A stretch of 64,000 nucleotides of DNA, from positions 37,639 through 101,638 of the forward strand of contig NZ_LIQZ01000105.1 in NCBI RefSeq assembly GCF_001418655.1, given 5' to 3'. This stretch comes from Streptomyces phaeochromogenes (lineage in GTDB: Bacteria > Actinomycetota > Actinomycetes > Streptomycetales > Streptomycetaceae). Below are positions 17,285 through 25,679 of this stretch, piece after piece. The translations under genes were made by a program, and so were the position numbers. Within the stretch, counting starts at the first letter, position 1. Each line of letters begins with the position of its first letter. The notes beneath the pieces were generated by a model, which was not told the DNA's origin, searched no databases, and saw nothing but the letters and a program-made list of their open reading frames with translations.

Positions 17285-17497
17285 ATGACTAGGCCCCTTG
17301 CTCTGATAACAGGTGCTTCCTCTGGTATCGGTGCCGCGTATGCCCGCCTCCGCGCAGACGACATGGACTTCGTCCTGGTGGCCCGCCGCGCGGACCGCCT
17401 GGAGGACCAGCCCGCGGCACTCGACGCGCTGCTCGCCGCCGAAAGCGCCGTACTGTCCGGCGGCCGCCGTTCGGACCTCGCCTCCCGCTACCAGTAG
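17285..17497 (+). pseudogene. Short-chain dehydrogenase with internal deletion
   Basis: The 70-codon frame starts with [18 protein letters not shown] and [13 protein letters not shown], then jumps to [17 protein letters not shown] and ends DLASRYQ. The first 40 residues match the N-terminus of the intact SDR at 42139 and the last 30 match its C-terminus; about 190 central residues, including the catalytic Tyr-Lys pair, are gone. The deletion is in frame, so a short peptide may still be made, but it cannot be an active dehydrogenase. Confidence 0.8.
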
Positions 17498-17560
17498 CCG
17501 CTGCCGCGGTGAGCCGACGTTCCGTGGACGTCGGAGCCAACAAATGAAGCGGAGATCGTC

Positions 17561-17953
17561 ATGGGCAGGTTCAACGCGCAGGAAGTCGCTTACCTGAGCG
17601 AACACATACTTGGGCGGCTCGCCACGACGGGTACGTCCGGCAAACCGCACGTGGTGCCCATCCGGTACCACTTCGATCCGGAGCGCGAGGTCATCAAGAT
17701 CGGGGGGCGCGTCCTGGAAGGGCGCGGACAGGAGCGGCTCTACATCCGTCACCTCACGGTCAACCCGCAGGCGGCGTTGGTGGTCGACGACGTGGCGGAC
17801 GGGCAGACCTGGCAGCCGCGCGGGATCCTCATCAAGGGAGCAGCGGTCCTGCACACGGAGGGTGGCGAGGTACTGGGGCCGGGTTTCGGTCCGAACTGGG
17901 TCGAGGTGGTACCCAACTGGGCCACGTCTTGGAGCATCGACACCCCTGCATGA
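17561..17953 (+). CDS. PPOX-class F420/FMN-dependent protein
   Basis: A 130-residue split-barrel protein starting MGRFNAQEVAYLSEHILGRL. The hallmark is ATTGTSGKPHVVPIRYHFD, followed by LYIRHLTVNPQAALVVDDVA and the C-terminal VPNWATSWSID. It belongs to the pyridoxamine-phosphate-oxidase-like proteins that use F420 or FMN in actinobacteria and is too short to be a true PNPOx. It begins 63 bp after the deleted SDR and precedes a quinone-reductase-like gene on the same strand. Confidence 0.87.
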   Translation: MGRFNAQEVAYLSEHILGRLATTGTSGKPHVVPIRYHFDPEREVIKIGGRVLEGRGQERLYIRHLTVNPQAALVVDDVADGQTWQPRGILIKGAAVLHTEGGEVLGPGFGPNWVEVVPNWATSWSIDTPA

Positions 17954-18055
17954 CAACCCACTGTTCGCGGTGGGCACGGCTGCTCAGCACCGTGCCGGAC
18001 GACGCAAGCGACTGCGACTGTGCGGGAACGAGTCCCTCGGAACTGAGTTGGTGAC

Positions 18056-19003
18056 ATGAGTGAAGTAGTAGTGGCGAGTGCGTACGGAAATCCCGAGGTG
18101 CTGTCGGTGATCGATGTCGCCGTCCCGGACCCCGGGCCGGGCCAGGTGCGCATCACGGTCCGCGCCGCCGGGGTGAACCCCTTCGACCACAAGACGTACG
18201 ACGGCACCTTCGGGACCGATCCGGCGAAGCTGCCGATGAGGCTCGGCGCCGAGGCGGCGGGTGTGGTGACCGCGGTGGGCGCCCACGCGAACGGCCCCGC
18301 AGGTCCGGTCGAGGTCGGCGACGAGGTGATCGCCTATCGTGCGCCCGGCGCGTACGCCGCCGAACTCGTCGTCCCGGCCTCGTCGGTGGTGCCGAAGCCC
18401 GCCGCGCTGTCCTGGGAGCAGGCCGCCGGCCTGATGGTCGTCGGCGTCACCGCCGCACACGTTCTCGATGCGATCGGTCTGGGCAAGGACGAGTCGGTGC
18501 TGATCCATGGTGCCGCCGGAGGAGTCGGCCTGATGGCCGTGCAGCTGGCGGTGGCGGGCGGCGCCACCGTCGTGGGAACGGCAAGCCCCGGCAAGCACGA
18601 CATGCTGCGCGACCTGGGGGCGATTCCGATCGCGTACGGGCCCGGTCTGGCCGACCGGGTACGCGCGGCAGCGCCGGACGGTGTCCACGCGGCGGCCGAC
18701 CTGGTGGGCACCGACGAGGCGGTGGACGTCTCCGTGGAACTCGTGGCGGACCGTTCCCGCATCGCCACCATCGCGGGGTTCGCGCGCGGGGCCCAGGCCG
18801 GCATCAAGCTGCTCGGTGGCGGGCCCGGCGCGGATCCGGGCACGGAGGTCCGGGCTGCCGCCCGACTGCGGCTCACCGAGGCCGCGGAGGCGGGGCGGCT
18901 GAACGTCCTGATCGCCGGCAGCTACCCGCTTCACGAAGCCGCTGCCGCCCATCGCCAGGTCATGACCGGTCGCACCAGCGGGAAAATCGTCCTGGTGCCC
19001 TGA
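18056..19003 (+). CDS. NADPH:quinone reductase-like zinc-independent MDR oxidoreductase
   Basis: A 315-residue QOR-type medium-chain reductase. The N-terminal GroES-like domain has VRAAGVNPFDHKTYDG, and the Rossmann motif is VLIHGAAGGVGLMAVQLAVA. The end YPLHEAAAAHRQVMTGRTSG is typical. Zinc ligands are absent. It likely reduces quinones or enones with NADPH. It stands 102 bp after the PPOX gene and is followed by a strong 14-bp hairpin terminator. A paralogue lies at 47.5 kb. Confidence 0.92.
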   Translation: MSEVVVASAYGNPEVLSVIDVAVPDPGPGQVRITVRAAGVNPFDHKTYDGTFGTDPAKLPMRLGAEAAGVVTAVGAHANGPAGPVEVGDEVIAYRAPGAYAAELVVPASSVVPKPAALSWEQAAGLMVVGVTAAHVLDAIGLGKDESVLIHGAAGGVGLMAVQLAVAGGATVVGTASPGKHDMLRDLGAIPIAYGPGLADRVRAAAPDGVHAAADLVGTDEAVDVSVELVADRSRIATIAGFARGAQAGIKLLGGGPGADPGTEVRAAARLRLTEAAEAGRLNVLIAGSYPLHEAAAAHRQVMTGRTSGKIVLVP

Positions 19004-19070
19004 CTCGACGGGACCGTGCTTTCGGCCGACGACCTCACGGACGCCGAAGTACCGGTCGGCAGACCGAGAC

Positions 19071-19107
19071 GACTGTGTCCCCCCGCCACAGGTGGGGGGA
19101 CACAGTC
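19071..19107 (+). terminator. 14-bp perfect hairpin terminator
   Basis: GACTGTGTCCCCCC pairs perfectly with GGGGGGACACAGTC around a 9-base loop, 68 bp after the stop of the oxidoreductase. There is no U-tract, as is usual in Streptomyces. Confidence 0.75.
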
Positions 19108-19204
19108 ATGTCTACGCCATACAGCCATCTCGCAGGCTTCCGGGATGCCCGGCACCGTCGTGCCGCCGCTCTTTCGGCAAGAACGCTTCATTGCCGTCAG
19201 GCCG

Positions 19205-19244
19205 GTTCAGTTCGCTGACTACACTCAGTTGAGACGAGCTGAAC
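19205..19244 (+). promoter_or_regulatory. Candidate TetR operator
   Basis: GTTCAGTTCG at 19205 and CGAGCTGAAC at 19235 form a 10-bp inverted repeat (9 of 10 pairs) with a 20-bp spacer, ending 18 bp before the TetR start. Autoregulation is likely. Confidence 0.4.
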
Positions 19245-19262
19245 ACATCAGAGGAGCCCGGA

Positions 19263-19841
19263 ATGCCGCGGAACCGCCAACAGATCCCCCGTGAAGAGCG
19301 GGCAGGTGATCTGCTGGCCGCGGCCACCGAGCTTTTCCTCGCCAAGGGGTACGACAAGACCACGATGGCGGACATCAGTGCCGCCGCCGGGGTGGCCAGG
19401 GGCAACGTGTACTGGTACTTCGACTCGAAGGACGACATCTTCGCCGCGGTGATGGACCGGATGCTCAGCCGCGAGATCCGTACCCTCAGTGCGGAGCAGG
19501 CGGGCGCCGACCCACTGAGCCGGCTGGTGCGGGGGCTGTCCGACATGCGCTATTCCCGGCCGCTGCACCAGGCCATGCACGACCGGCTTCCGCATTCGGA
19601 GGCGGTTCGGGCCGCCCACAACACCTTCCTGGGCTGGATCGTCGGACTGGTCGACGAGGTCATGGCTGAACACGGCCTCGACGGCGACCCCGACATCGAT
19701 GCCACGCTCCTCCGCGACACCGTGGTCACCGTGTTCGAAGGCGCGCACGTGCCCAATGACCGGAACCGACCGGCACACGAGATGCTCCGCTTCCTGTTGG
19801 AGTCCGTCCTGGCCGGGCGTTCACCGGTCAAGAGGGCGTGA
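19263..19841 (+). CDS. TetR/AcrR-family regulator
   Basis: A 192-residue regulator. The HTH is AATELFLAKGYDKTTMADIS with GVARGNVYWYFDSKDDIFAA. The C-terminal ligand domain is helical (LVRGLSDMRYSRPLHQAMHD). The start ATG follows GAGGAGCCC. It is convergent with the FAD hydroxylase of the next cluster (56 bp between stops) and could regulate that cluster or itself; the inverted repeat upstream supports self-control only. Confidence 0.92.
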   Translation: MPRNRQQIPREERAGDLLAAATELFLAKGYDKTTMADISAAAGVARGNVYWYFDSKDDIFAAVMDRMLSREIRTLSAEQAGADPLSRLVRGLSDMRYSRPLHQAMHDRLPHSEAVRAAHNTFLGWIVGLVDEVMAEHGLDGDPDIDATLLRDTVVTVFEGAHVPNDRNRPAHEMLRFLLESVLAGRSPVKRA

Positions 19842-19897
19842 CCGCTGACCGTTGATCGCGGCGGGCTGGAGTCGCGACGGCCGGAGTTGGCGAGTGG

Positions 19898-21598
19898 TCA
19901 GAGTTGGCCGGTGGCGACTCCCGCCGACACCGCCCGCGTCTCCATGACCGAATCCGTGGCCGGATTCCCGGCCTCCGCCCCGCGCAGCCGGTCGAGTACA
20001 GCCCCGGGGTCGGCCGGGGCCTGCTCGCCCCGCCACCCGACATGCCCGTCGGGGCGGACCAGCACCAGCGGCCTCTCGTAGAGCCTCGCCGCGGCCGGAT
20101 CGGTGAGGCGCAGCACCGTCAGCGGCACGCCACGATGGTGTGCGGCCTCCACCAGCGCGGACGGGTCCGCCGGCCCCGAGACCACGAGCACGAACCCGCG
20201 GCCGAAGTGGTCGAGCACCGAGCCGCCGTCGGGCAGCCATACGTGCGGTGCGCGGCAACCGGGCCAGGTCGACGGGACGTAGTCGTCCGGCTCGTCGGGC
20301 GGCTCCGGAGTACCGTCCGGCACGCAGATCGGGGAGCCGCTGTAGCGGTATCCGAGCTGGATGCCCGTGCAGCGGAACTCCTTGCCCCTCGACCGGCGGA
20401 TCATCTCGCCCATCTCACCGCGGACCCGGTCGCCCTCCGCGTCCGCGCGCCCGAGTGCGGCGTCGGGTGCGAGCTCGGAGTCGGACCGCCAGTTGCTCGA
20501 AGCCTCCGTGACATTGCGGACGGCGATCGGCCGCCGCTCCGACTCGTAGCTGTCGAGCAGTGCGGGGGCCGCCCAGCCCTGAAGGACCGCGGCGAGCTTC
20601 CAGCCGAGGTCGACGGCGTCGCCGATCCCGGTGTTGGCACCGAAGCCTCCCTTGGGCCACAGCAGATGCGCCGAGTCACCCGCGAGGAACACCCGCCCCG
20701 CGCGGTAGCTGCGGGCCACGACGCAGTGCCCGCTCCAGGGCTGGGCGGCGAGTATCTCCACGTCGATGGGCGCACCTACGGCTTCCTGCACCCAGGCGAC
20801 CGCGTCCCCGGGCTCCGGCTCTTGCTCCAGGTAGACCGAGAGCCGCCACTCGTCCACGCCGTTGACCACGGTGATGTACGGCCTGCGCGCCGACGACAGT
20901 GTGTGGATCTGCACCGCCGGGCCGCCCAACCGCTCCCGGAGCAGGGCCGCCAGTTGCGGCGCACGGAAGTGCACCGCGAAGTTCTGGCCCTGCGCGAACA
21001 TGCCCTCGAACTCGACGCCCAGCGTCCGCCGTACGCTGCTGCGGCCCCCGTCACAGGCCACGAGGTACGCGCCGGCCAGTGTCTCGGAGGCGCCGCTCTC
21101 CAGGTCACGCACCACGGCGAGGACACCGTCGGAGTCCTGCTCGAACGTCTCCAGGCGCGTGGCGAACCTGATCTCCACCGAGGGCAGACCTCGCGCCGTC
21201 CGTTCGAGCAACGGCAGGAACGAGAACTTGGACAGGAACGCGGGACCCTCCGGCGTCAGCGGGCCGTACACGCCGGGAGACCGGTTCGTGACACCGTAAT
21301 CGAATTCGGCGAGTACGTGTCCCGTCACTGACGTGGCGAACACCGTGCGGTGCGGATAGTCCGTGGGGGGTGCCGACTCCGCGCGCGCCTCCTCCGCACA
21401 GCCCCAGCGCCGAAGGTGTTCCATGGTGCGGGAGAAGATCGCCTCGCCCGCCGGGAAGGGCACGCGGCCGTCGCCTTGGTCGATCACCGTCACCGGCACA
21501 CCGCGCCACCCCAGCTCGATCGCGAGCGAGAGGCCCACGGGGCCCGCCCCGACGACCAGGACACGCCGGGATTCGGCTCTTTCGTTGCGGTCAGACAC
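19898..21598 (-). CDS. FAD-dependent aromatic hydroxylase (PheA/TfdB/MhpA family)
   Basis: A 566-residue group A flavin monooxygenase. FAD motifs: VLVVGAGPVGLSLAIELGWRG (GxGxxG), VACDGGRSSVRRTLG (DG), FLAGDSAHLLWPKGGFGANT (GD). The C-terminal thioredoxin-like extension (VLDHFGRGFVLVVSG to RPLVLVRPDGHVGWRG) is characteristic of phenol and 3-(3-hydroxyphenyl)propionate hydroxylases. It would ortho-hydroxylate a phenolic substrate to a catechol. It is divergent from the SnoaL/VOC/FAH gene set, which suggests hydroxylation then ring cleavage and hydrolysis. The ATG at 21598 has the flavin motif at residues 13-20. Confidence 0.92.
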   Translation of the reverse strand: MSDRNERAESRRVLVVGAGPVGLSLAIELGWRGVPVTVIDQGDGRVPFPAGEAIFSRTMEHLRRWGCAEEARAESAPPTDYPHRTVFATSVTGHVLAEFDYGVTNRSPGVYGPLTPEGPAFLSKFSFLPLLERTARGLPSVEIRFATRLETFEQDSDGVLAVVRDLESGASETLAGAYLVACDGGRSSVRRTLGVEFEGMFAQGQNFAVHFRAPQLAALLRERLGGPAVQIHTLSSARRPYITVVNGVDEWRLSVYLEQEPEPGDAVAWVQEAVGAPIDVEILAAQPWSGHCVVARSYRAGRVFLAGDSAHLLWPKGGFGANTGIGDAVDLGWKLAAVLQGWAAPALLDSYESERRPIAVRNVTEASSNWRSDSELAPDAALGRADAEGDRVRGEMGEMIRRSRGKEFRCTGIQLGYRYSGSPICVPDGTPEPPDEPDDYVPSTWPGCRAPHVWLPDGGSVLDHFGRGFVLVVSGPADPSALVEAAHHRGVPLTVLRLTDPAAARLYERPLVLVRPDGHVGWRGEQAPADPGAVLDRLRGAEAGNPATDSVMETRAVSAGVATGQL

Positions 21599-21645
21599 AG
21601 GGGACCTGCCTTCCTGAACACGGGTTGGATCAATCGCGACCCAAA

Positions 21646-21758
21646 CTCTTGAACCTGAGTCAGACTCGCATGTCCAGGCCGTTCTTTGGAAGAGCGATAT
21701 GTATCAGGCATCTTTCGGCAAGGTGGGTGCGGTGTTACGCTTGACCCCAGTTCAAGAG
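21646..21758. promoter_or_regulatory. Inverted operator half-sites in the divergent promoter
   Basis: CTCTTGAACCTGAGTCA at 21646-21662 and, on the other strand, CTCTTGAACTGGGGTCAA at 21758-21741 face each other between the divergent FAD hydroxylase and SnoaL-like genes. The second copy also holds a TTGAAC/TTGACC-like -35 hexamer. The regulator is not known; the TetR at 19.3 kb is a candidate. Confidence 0.5.
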
Positions 21759-21771
21759 ATAGGGGAACGTC

Positions 21772-22209
21772 GTGGTGTCTCCGGCGGATCGAAGCGATGC
21801 TGTGGGCCACTGTCGGGCCCTGGTCGTCAGCTACCACCGCGACATCGACAGCGGCCGGGCCACCGCCGGGATCGGCGCGTTCGCCGACGACGCCGAGTTC
21901 GAGGCACACGGCCGGGTCTTCCGCGGACGGGACGAGATACTCGGCTTCCTCAAGGCGCGAGAGGCCGACACCGGACGGCAGACCGTCCATGTGCTCGCCA
22001 ACGAGGTCGTCACCGGTCATGACGACGAGGACGACGGAAGTGGCCGCAAGCGGGTCGAGCTGCAGGCCATGGTCCTGCTGCACGTCCGGCAACCCGACGG
22101 CGCCTATGTCCTGGACCGCGTCCTCAACACCGTTCACCGGTTCCGCCACTCCGGCGGAGAGTGGCGGATCACGCGCCGCACTTCGAGGCCGCTGCACCCC
22201 ACCGTCTGA
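21772..22209 (+). CDS. SnoaL-like (NTF2-fold) protein
   Basis: A 145-residue protein beginning GTG-GTG (VVSPADRSDAVGHCR). The NTF2-like pattern is ALVVSYHRDIDSGRATAGIG, FADDAEFEAHGRVFRGRDEI and the C-terminal VLNTVHRFRHSGGEWRITRR. It resembles SnoaL-like proteins placed beside aromatic hydroxylases. The ribosome site AGGGGAA precedes the first GTG. It is the first gene of a run extending to 27.7 kb, and its role there is unknown. Confidence 0.82.
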   Translation: MVSPADRSDAVGHCRALVVSYHRDIDSGRATAGIGAFADDAEFEAHGRVFRGRDEILGFLKAREADTGRQTVHVLANEVVTGHDDEDDGSGRKRVELQAMVLLHVRQPDGAYVLDRVLNTVHRFRHSGGEWRITRRTSRPLHPTV

Positions 22210-22229
22210 CGGACAAGGAGTCCCTCACG

Positions 22230-22877
22230 ATGACGACCACCCCCCAGAGCACGGCCGCCCCCGCGGCCACCGAGACACAGGCCGTCGCGCTGCAGATTGC
22301 CGAACTCGTACTCAAGACCGGCCGCTACGACGACATGGCCGCCTTCTACACATACGTACTGGGACACGGCCCGTTCTACGAGCGGACCCCGGACCCCGAC
22401 GCCCCGCCGCGTCCCGCGGGGATGCCCGAACGGGCGGTCGATGTCCGACTGGGCTTCTTCCGTGTGCATGACGCCCCGCACGGCAGCCAGGTCCTCGCGC
22501 TGTTCGGCATCGACAGCCTGATCGGGACCGACGCGTCAGGGCCGGGCCTGCATCACTTCCAGTTCGGCGTCGGCTCGCTCGGTGAACTGGTCACCCAGTA
22601 CGAGCACATGGCGTCCCTGGGTGCGCGCCCGCACCGTGCCGCCAACCACGGCCAGGCCACCAGCTTCTACTACCGCGACCCGGACGGGAACATCGTCGAG
22701 TTCTCCTGCGCCAACTTCGCCACCACGGAGGAGGAGGTGGCCTTCATGTCCGGCCCCGTCTTCGCGGCGAACCCCTCCGGCCTGGAGCTCAACGCCGAGC
22801 GCTTTGTCGCCCGCTACCGCGCCGGTGACCCCAAGGACGAGTTGCTGCGCCTCGACAACCAGGCGGTGGCCCTGTGA
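22230..22877 (+). CDS. VOC-family protein, extradiol dioxygenase-like
   Basis: A 215-residue vicinal-oxygen-chelate protein resembling biphenyl-2,3-diol/catechol 2,3-dioxygenase small forms. The repeats are AELVLKTGRYDDMAAFYTYV and GLHHFQFGVGSLGELVTQYE, then TSFYYRDPDGNIVEFSCANF. The second His (LHHF) and the Glu (VEFS) metal ligands are present. The first ligand, usually His in an AHVVL-type strand, is Glu in IAELVL. It may still bind a metal with a changed shell, or may be non-catalytic. It overlaps the downstream FAH gene by 4 bp, so they are translationally coupled. Confidence 0.83.
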   Translation: MTTTPQSTAAPAATETQAVALQIAELVLKTGRYDDMAAFYTYVLGHGPFYERTPDPDAPPRPAGMPERAVDVRLGFFRVHDAPHGSQVLALFGIDSLIGTDASGPGLHHFQFGVGSLGELVTQYEHMASLGARPHRAANHGQATSFYYRDPDGNIVEFSCANFATTEEEVAFMSGPVFAANPSGLELNAERFVARYRAGDPKDELLRLDNQAVAL

Positions 22878-23713
22878 CCAGGCTCGTCAGCACGGCCAAG
22901 GGGATCGGCAGGCTGGAGGACGACGGTGAGACCGTCGCCCTCCTCGACCTCGACGCGACCGACCTCGGTGCGGCCCTGCAGTCCGGACTCGACATCGCGT
23001 CCATCGCCACGGCCACGGTCCGCGACCGGATACCCATGGCCCAGGCCCAGCTCGCCGCGCCCGTCCCCAGGCCCTCCAAGATCTGGGCGGTGGGTTACGC
23101 GTACGCCGGTCACCGCACGGAAGTGGGGTACGCCGGCACGGCGGAGGACCCGGTCATCTTCCTGAAGGCCCCGTCCTCGGTGATCGGCACCGGAGAGCGG
23201 ATCCGCTTCCCGAAGGCCGCCCCGGACGAGGTCGACTACGAAGGCGAACTCGCGGTCGTCATCGGCAGGCGCGCCACCGACGTGCCGGAAGCGGACGCGT
23301 ACTCGTTCGTCGCCGGCTTCACGATCTGCAACGACGTCAGCGCGCGCGATGTCCAGAAGGGACGCGTTCCCGGCCGGGCTGCCAACGTCACCGCGGCCAA
23401 GAGCTTCGACACCTTCACCCCCATGGGCCCCGCCCTGGCCACGCTCGACGAGTTCGCCGATCCTGGTGACCTGCACCTGCGTACCTGGGTCGCGGGCGAG
23501 CTCCGCCAGGACGCGCGTACCTCCCAGCTCATTCACCCGGTTCCCGCGCTGGTCTCCTACCTGTCGCGGCAGACGACCCTCGAACCCGGCGACGTGATCG
23601 CCACCGGAACCCCGGCCGGAGTGGGGCACAAACGAGGCCTGTTCCTGCGGTCCGGGGACGAGGTCCGGATCGAGATCGAGGGCATCGGCACCCTCGCGAA
23701 CACCTGCGCCTGA
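22874..23713 (+). CDS. Fumarylacetoacetate hydrolase family protein
   Basis: A 279-residue FAH-fold enzyme: short N-terminal domain, then catalytic core from about residue 70. Metal-site residues are visible in VDYEGELAVVIGR (ExE) and ICNDVSARDVQ (Asp), with the lid TPMGPALATLDE and C-terminal GTPAGVGHKRG. It is expected to hydrolyse or decarboxylate the product of ring cleavage, an acylpyruvate or 2-hydroxymuconate-type compound. GTGA overlap couples it to the VOC gene. A second FAH protein serves the gentisate operon at 52 kb. Confidence 0.92.
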   Translation: MTRLVSTAKGIGRLEDDGETVALLDLDATDLGAALQSGLDIASIATATVRDRIPMAQAQLAAPVPRPSKIWAVGYAYAGHRTEVGYAGTAEDPVIFLKAPSSVIGTGERIRFPKAAPDEVDYEGELAVVIGRRATDVPEADAYSFVAGFTICNDVSARDVQKGRVPGRAANVTAAKSFDTFTPMGPALATLDEFADPGDLHLRTWVAGELRQDARTSQLIHPVPALVSYLSRQTTLEPGDVIATGTPAGVGHKRGLFLRSGDEVRIEIEGIGTLANTCA

Positions 23714-23823
23714 CGCGGGGAGGCCACCCTGAGGATGCCGGAGCCGTGGCGTCCTGGAAGTCGGCAATAGTCAATTCTGGCGGCCATCGCAGGTGCGAGG
23801 GCCCAGTCGTAGGAGGCAATCAG

Positions 23824-24567
23824 GTGACCAGCGATCCCAAGAGCAGTTTCGGCGGCGGAAACCCGTGGGACCACATTCAGCCGTGGGACGAGGAAATCTT
23901 CGGGAAGGAAGTCCACGACGGCACCCTGCAGAACAAGTGGGGGACCGCCGTGTCGATCGCCGGCGGGCTGCCCTACATCTGGAGGGAGCTGGCCCGGCCG
24001 ATCTCCGAAATCGTCTATGGCCTCCTCGAACTCCGCGCCGGAGACAAGGTCCTGCTCATCGGCGAGGGCATCGCCCCCGCGGGGTGGGTGGAAGACATGC
24101 GGGAGATCGTCGGACCGGACGGCGTCGTGGATGAGGTGGAGATCATCCACGAGGGGCGCAAGGCGGTCCTGGGCAAGCTCCCCGGGCGGAACGGCCAGAC
24201 CGGCTGCTGGCGCTGGGACTACGCCGACTCGAAGGCCGACGAGCAGTACGACTGCGTCGCGGTGCTCCAGGCGACCCAGCACTGCGACGACTGGGAAGAG
24301 GCGGCCAGGGACCTGCTGCGCGTGATGAAACCGGGCCGCCGCATCGTGCTGGCCGAGTCGGTCCTGAAGGGGCCGACGTTCACCGCACGCATCAACTCCG
24401 ACGTCCATCTCCGGCAATGGTTCGACAAGCTGTTTCAGCAGGTCTCCGTGGAAGACATTCCCTACTGGTCCGGCGAAGAGGTCCGCGAAGCATTCGGGGA
24501 CACCGTCGACAGTCCGCAGCTGCTGGAATGGCGCGGAATCGAGATGTTCTGGGGACGAAAGAAATAA
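23824..24567 (+). CDS. Class I SAM-methyltransferase-like protein
   Basis: A 247-residue protein with a Rossmann methyltransferase pattern: the motif I region VLLIGEGIAPAGWVEDMREI, the post-II acidic turn VDEVEIIHEG, and the central YDCVAVLQATQHCDDWEEAA with LLRVMKPGRRIVLAES (post-III). The glycine-rich motif is atypical (GEGIAPAG), so SAM binding is probable but not certain. The GTG at 23824 follows a strong AGGAGG. The 110-bp gap upstream has no gene. Its place between FAH and bicupin genes is unusual for a ring-cleavage operon. Confidence 0.7.
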   Translation: MTSDPKSSFGGGNPWDHIQPWDEEIFGKEVHDGTLQNKWGTAVSIAGGLPYIWRELARPISEIVYGLLELRAGDKVLLIGEGIAPAGWVEDMREIVGPDGVVDEVEIIHEGRKAVLGKLPGRNGQTGCWRWDYADSKADEQYDCVAVLQATQHCDDWEEAARDLLRVMKPGRRIVLAESVLKGPTFTARINSDVHLRQWFDKLFQQVSVEDIPYWSGEEVREAFGDTVDSPQLLEWRGIEMFWGRKK

Positions 24568-24686
24568 CAGCGTCGCCAGCACCGAAATCGTTCCGAAGAG
24601 ACCCCGATCCTGCCGAGTTCCCGCAGCGGGATCGGCTGACAACCTGAGCCGCATCAAGCGACGCCACCCCGAACGAGGAGGTAGCC

Positions 24687-25679
24687 GTGAGTGTCAACGA
24701 GGACCTCATGGTCATGGCATCGGACCAGCCGCTGCAGAGCGTCGTCCGCGACGAGCACCTGCTGCTGGCCCCACCGCATCCGTCCAAGGTGCCCATGAAA
24801 CTGTGGGACGAGCAGCCGCCACTGACGATGGTGCATTACCCGCAGGAGTACCAGGCAGAGGCGTTCGCCCCTCCGCGCGGTGTGTACGAGAACGACGAGC
24901 TCCGCGTCGAGTGGCAGAAGATGGACGGCCGGCAGCCCTTCTATCACCGCAACTGCGACGTGGACGAGCTCTCCTACCAGATCGCCGGCGAGCGCACCCT
25001 GATGACCGAACTCGGCGTGGTCGAGCACCGGCCCGGCGAGTTCTCCCGCATCCCCCGGGGCGTGGCCCACGACAACTACGGCCGCGCCGCAAGCCACCTG
25101 CTGTTCTACATCCCGGCGCCGGTCGCCGAGCTGGTGCCGGCCCAGCGTGAGTCCCAGGCGGTGTTCCCTCCCTTTCCCGGCTGGCAGCCCGCCCCGGCCA
25201 ACGAGGCCGTCAGCTGGAACCTGGGCACACCCGGTCGCGACATCACCATCTTCGGGGTCGACGAACAGCAGCTGCTCGAACATGTTCACAATGACGACCG
25301 TCGGCTACAGGTACTGCGCCCCGACCGTTCCCAGGACACCACCTGGCTGTACGGCACCGACCGCGTCCGCATCGGCCTCGTCAACACCGTGCCCGGTGGT
25401 GAACGCCGCTATCGCCGCACCCTCGACGCCGACGAGATCCAGTACCAGGCCAACGGCCACCGCACCCTGATCACCCAGCACGGTCTGGTCGACCTCGAGC
25501 CCGGCGACTTCGTGCGCATCCCGCTCGGGATCTCGTACGCCAGTGTCGCGACCGAGGCGGGCGACTATGTCAGCCTGCTCTCGCGCAGCGAGGTGCCGCA
25601 GGTCGCCAAGACCTCCCGTACCGCCGACCGGTACTCGCCCGAACGGCTCGCGGCCCTCACCACGGAGGTCCACTCATGA
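24687..25679 (+). CDS. Bicupin, homogentisate 1,2-dioxygenase-like
   Basis: A 330-residue two-cupin protein. The first cupin has the homogentisate-dioxygenase-like FYHRNCDVDELSYQIAGERT and IPRGVAHDNYG with His and Glu ligands. The second cupin (RRTLDADEIQYQANGHRTL and IPLGISYASV) lacks the corresponding His residues, so one metal site is expected. It is shorter than true HmgA (about 430-450). It could be a dioxygenase for a hydroxylated aromatic or an isomerase. Start GTG at 24687 after GAGGAGG; its stop overlaps the next start (ATGA). Confidence 0.8.
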   Translation: MSVNEDLMVMASDQPLQSVVRDEHLLLAPPHPSKVPMKLWDEQPPLTMVHYPQEYQAEAFAPPRGVYENDELRVEWQKMDGRQPFYHRNCDVDELSYQIAGERTLMTELGVVEHRPGEFSRIPRGVAHDNYGRAASHLLFYIPAPVAELVPAQRESQAVFPPFPGWQPAPANEAVSWNLGTPGRDITIFGVDEQQLLEHVHNDDRRLQVLRPDRSQDTTWLYGTDRVRIGLVNTVPGGERRYRRTLDADEIQYQANGHRTLITQHGLVDLEPGDFVRIPLGISYASVATEAGDYVSLLSRSEVPQVAKTSRTADRYSPERLAALTTEVHS

